Source: Longitalea arenae (GTDB taxonomy: Bacteria > Bacteroidota > Bacteroidia > Chitinophagales > Chitinophagaceae). From it: a stretch of DNA of 64,000 nucleotides. The stretch covers positions 1 through 64,000 of the forward strand of contig NZ_JAFFJX010000013.1 of NCBI RefSeq assembly GCF_016924755.1. The letters run 5' to 3'. This document shows, piece by piece, positions 61,257 through 64,000 of the stretch (the first letter of the stretch is position 1; each line of letters starts with the position of its first letter). The translations under genes and the position numbers were made by a program. The notes under the pieces are model-generated. The model did not search any database. It was given only the letters and a program-made list of their open reading frames with translations, and was not told the origin of the DNA.

Positions 61257-64000
61257 TTATTGCTTTATTAACTGTACGGAACCCAACAGCCGGTTTTTTT
61301 TCTCATCGTAAATGCTTAACCAGTACACCCCTGCTCCCACTTTAAAGTTTCTGAGTTCAGCTGTGCTTTGGTTAGCCACCCGCTTCGACAATACGATCTG
61401 CCCCTGCAGGTTCGCTATTGTGAACATATATGTTTTACCGGTGCTTAACCCATTGATGGTTAATGGACCAGTAACCGGATTAGGATAAATGGTAATTACC
61501 TGCCCTGGATAATCAGTATCGGTAATTCCTGTGGACATATCCCGGCGAATGGTAATACTATCGATATTCGTTTGGGCCATGTAGCAATCTTCACTTGTTT
61601 TCATTTTTACATATACATTATTATCGCCCAGGGCGAGTGAAGAACCATTTATAGTAAGGGTGCTGATGTTGCTTTCGGCCTGCACTATATTGGTGAAGCT
61701 GTTGTTCCAGGCAAAAGTATACAGGGGATTCTTTCCTCCACCGCTTGCATTGGCGGCCGTTACGATCACCGGGTTGAACAGGTTGGTAACATGGGTAATG
61801 TTTGCCGACAGATCCACCTCGGGACTAACAGCTGCTGTTACTGTAAAGCTCGCTGTAGTGGTTTTGGTGTCTGTAACATTACTATAAGTAACCGTCAGAT
61901 TATGCGTACTGCCAGTAATGGCCGAAACGGTGAATGATACGGTGCTATCGGCGGCAATAGTCAACAACTCAGCATCTAATTTAGCCGTGACCGTGATACC
62001 GCTGGCTGCAGTCGGCAAATTCATGATCCTGATCTTTTGTTCTCCCGCGTTTTTACAGTAGTTCAACTGTAATCCACTTACTACAGGTGTGGGCGGAGCG
62101 GGCACAGGAGTAAGCGCAATTACCGTCTCATGGTTATTTGTTTGTACCGGCAGGTTAAAGTCAAAGTAAATAGAAGCCGAGTTATAGATCTTATCGCCCA
62201 ATTGCAAACTGTTCCTGGGTTTTATGCGATAAGTGATATAACCATGGCTGGCCGGTTCATTGGTATTATGATCAGGCAACAAAATATCGTTGAATGTCCA
62301 GGCAGCATACTTGTTATCTTTTAAACTGAACTGGTACGGATGACTGGCGCTGACCATCTCCAATGCCGCAATATCCAGCTGATCGCTGAGGGTGTCTTTT
62401 ATTATTATATTGAAGGCCGTATCGGTACCCATGTTCTGAAAACGAATGGTGTACGTCAGCGGCTGACCGGCCTGTAATTGCTCGATATACAAAGTACCGT
62501 TATGGTTTTCGTGTTTATCATTGGGATCGAAGGAACCTATGACGGTTTGTTTTAAAGTATCTATATTATCTTCAGGTGTCACATCATTTGCAATTGGATT
62601 AATGGCGGCTATGAAAGTGAGCACATCATGCAGGTTTACAGCCGGAGGCGGATCTATTTTCATTTGCAAATTAATATGAGAACCATCGAAAGGAGATAAA
62701 CTGCCAATATTCCAGACAAGTGTATCAGCGTTCGTTGATGAAGGCGGTATTGATGAAGATATCAGGCTGACAACGGATGGCTTAACTAATTTAATCACTG
62801 TATTGGTGATTACGGTTGTACCGACATTTGAATAATCGATCCTGAATCCTCCATTAAATCCGGGCCGCAATGCTCCCATCGACTGCAATGACAACTGCAG
62901 ATCATTTTTACCAGCTATCGGGACAATTGCAAAGGAGAGTGAATCTTTGTTTTTATAGGAGCTAAAGCTTGATGTTTGTGATACAGGGCTCACTGTATAA
63001 TAGGGTCTTGTATTCAGCGTTAACCAGGTGATGTAAGTTCCGGTGTCTACCAAATTAATAAAATCACCGCCGTTACTGATGTTTGACCTGTTTACGGCGC
63101 CCTCTTTTTTGCTTTCAACAAAGCCGTACTTAAAGAATGGCTCTGCCGGCTCTTTTACCCCATTGCCGTTATTGTCAACAAACGCTTTACCTTTTATTTG
63201 ATTCAGGGCTTTTACCTTTATAATCCAAAAATCTTGATTTTTAACGCCTGCAGCGACATACTCATCATTCTCCAGTGCAAGAACTGCATTCAAAGCACCT
63301 CCGCCATAAGACACCTGGTATAGAAAACCAGCTTGAAAGAACGGAGGAGTTATTGTACTTATTCGATTAAGATTAATAACAGGACTACTGGATACGTATG
63401 CAGATAAACATGTAAGTATCGTACTGTCTGGTAAGAGTTGCACAGCCTCGGGACCAGCTTCTTTAACGGTCGAAGAGCCGAGTATTGGTGGTGTCGATGC
63501 ACTGGCACCAAAGCCATTAATAAATGTTCCGTCTGAACTATTTAATCTGCTAAAACTCCAACTTGAATTAGCAGCTGTTACAAAATTTATCGAACTGCTC
63601 ACTTTTATCAACTGGTTGCTGGGTAATTCCAGTATACGGCAATTGAAACGCGAAGGCCCCGGATTGCCCGGAGTAAAAAGGGGATATTGTTCCCACAATA
63701 CATTCCCCTGCCCATCAATTTTTAACGCCGCCTCTTCATAAATGGCATACACGGGAGAACCAGTCACTTGCGGATATCCATTATACTGCTGATACCCGCT
63801 GATAATATAATTGTTGTCGCTGGTTACCGTTAAACTCGACGTAAACTGGTGATTGGGATTACCATATGTTTTTTGCCATATCAGATCACCCTGACCGTTA
63901 ATTTTCAATACCCATATGTCGGCCCCACCATGATTTCCGCTTACATCAAAATCATTTGACCGCGCATCGCCGGCCACCATATAATTTCCATCTTCCGTTT
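61257..64000 (-). CDS. Giant T9SS-secreted protein, N-terminus cut by window edge
   Basis: A paralogue of the preceding protein. The frame is open to the window edge (TEDGNYMVAGDARS...), so the visible part is internal. It has the same repeat module (VSGNHGGADIWVLKINGQGD), the same DUF11-like domains (GSFDPNDKHENHNGTLYIEQ) and a Por sorting tail (ITIYPNPVTGPLTINGLSTG). Between them lies an Ig-like segment not seen in the neighbour. Surface exposed or secreted; function unknown. Confidence 0.9.
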   Translation of the reverse strand, partial: TEDGNYMVAGDARSNDFDVSGNHGGADIWVLKINGQGDLIWQKTYGNPNHQFTSSLTVTSDNNYIISGYQQYNGYPQVTGSPVYAIYEEAALKIDGQGNVLWEQYPLFTPGNPGPSRFNCRILELPSNQLIKVSSSINFVTAANSSWSFSRLNSSDGTFINGFGASASTPPILGSSTVKEAGPEAVQLLPDSTILTCLSAYVSSSPVINLNRISTITPPFFQAGFLYQVSYGGGALNAVLALENDEYVAAGVKNQDFWIIKVKALNQIKGKAFVDNNGNGVKEPAEPFFKYGFVESKKEGAVNRSNISNGGDFINLVDTGTYITWLTLNTRPYYTVSPVSQTSSFSSYKNKDSLSFAIVPIAGKNDLQLSLQSMGALRPGFNGGFRIDYSNVGTTVITNTVIKLVKPSVVSLISSSIPPSSTNADTLVWNIGSLSPFDGSHINLQMKIDPPPAVNLHDVLTFIAAINPIANDVTPEDNIDTLKQTVIGSFDPNDKHENHNGTLYIEQLQAGQPLTYTIRFQNMGTDTAFNIIIKDTLSDQLDIAALEMVSASHPYQFSLKDNKYAAWTFNDILLPDHNTNEPASHGYITYRIKPRNSLQLGDKIYNSASIYFDFNLPVQTNNHETVIALTPVPAPPTPVVSGLQLNYCKNAGEQKIRIMNLPTAASGITVTAKLDAELLTIAADSTVSFTVSAITGSTHNLTVTYSNVTDTKTTTASFTVTAAVSPEVDLSANITHVTNLFNPVIVTAANASGGGKNPLYTFAWNNSFTNIVQAESNISTLTINGSSLALGDNNVYVKMKTSEDCYMAQTNIDSITIRRDMSTGITDTDYPGQVITIYPNPVTGPLTINGLSTGKTYMFTIANLQGQIVLSKRVANQSTAELRNFKVGAGVYWLSIYDEKKNRLLGSVQLIKQ

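Overview
The window looks like a chromosomal segment of a Bacteroidota, most likely family Chitinophagaceae (Chitinophaga or Niastella type). The evidence is: several secreted proteins end in type IX secretion (Por) sorting domains; some starts are preceded by the Bacteroidota -7 promoter element TAnnTTTG; Shine-Dalgarno sequences are mostly absent; and there is a dinB-dnaE pair and many lipoproteins. Taxonomy is inferred from gene content only.

Layout. 0-4.4 kb (minus): two secreted pectate lyases, PL1 (cut by the window edge) and PL9, that share nearly identical 3' modules. 5.3-21.8 kb: mixed genes, including a glycine-zipper lipoprotein, a lone receiver protein, a dinB-dnaE translesion pair with twin palindromes upstream, an SRPBCC protein, a Tat-exported SoxB-like metallophosphatase, a GDPD-like phosphodiesterase, a DUF1080 protein, a murein-endopeptidase remnant, an alpha/beta hydrolase, two DUF2157-type membrane proteins, a Crp/Fnr regulator and a VOC protein. 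21.9-27.7 kb: an accessory and decaying stretch with a DUF1801 gene, a HepT/MntA toxin-antitoxin pair, frameshifted gene remnants, the first part of a TOTE-type primase, an IS66 remnant, an SH3-like exported protein and tRNA-Val. 27.8-34.5 kb: dienelactone hydrolase, proline dehydrogenase, dipeptide epimerase, acyl-CoA thioesterase, acyltransferase and HAD phosphatase. 34.6-36.5 kb: rpsA. 36.9-39.6 kb: DUF1572 gene, HI0933-type flavoprotein and map. 39.7-52.2 kb (minus): the complete S10-spc cluster rpsJ-rplCDWB-rpsS-rplV-rpsC-rplP-rpmC-rpsQ-rplNXE-rpsNH-rplFR-rpsE-rpmD-rplO-secY. 52.4-64 kb (minus): lipoprotein, membrane sulfatase-fold enzyme, pgpA, pgsA, dipeptidyl peptidase IV and two giant paralogous T9SS-secreted proteins, the second cut by the window edge.

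The most unusual signal is not a gene. At more than a dozen intergenic places there are short arrays of degenerate words with a strict period of 7 or 8 bp. Each locus has its own word family (for example ATTAGCAC/ATTAGCTA, GACAATC/GGCAAGC, GCGGAAC). They fill spacers of the ribosomal operon, often as opposed arrays that can fold into hairpins, begin at or a few bases after stop codons, and in at least three genes supply the stop codon or the last codons. Two ribosomal promoters (rpsA, rpsJ) also share an architecture in which a small GC-anchored hairpin plus T-run sits between the -7 element and the start codon.
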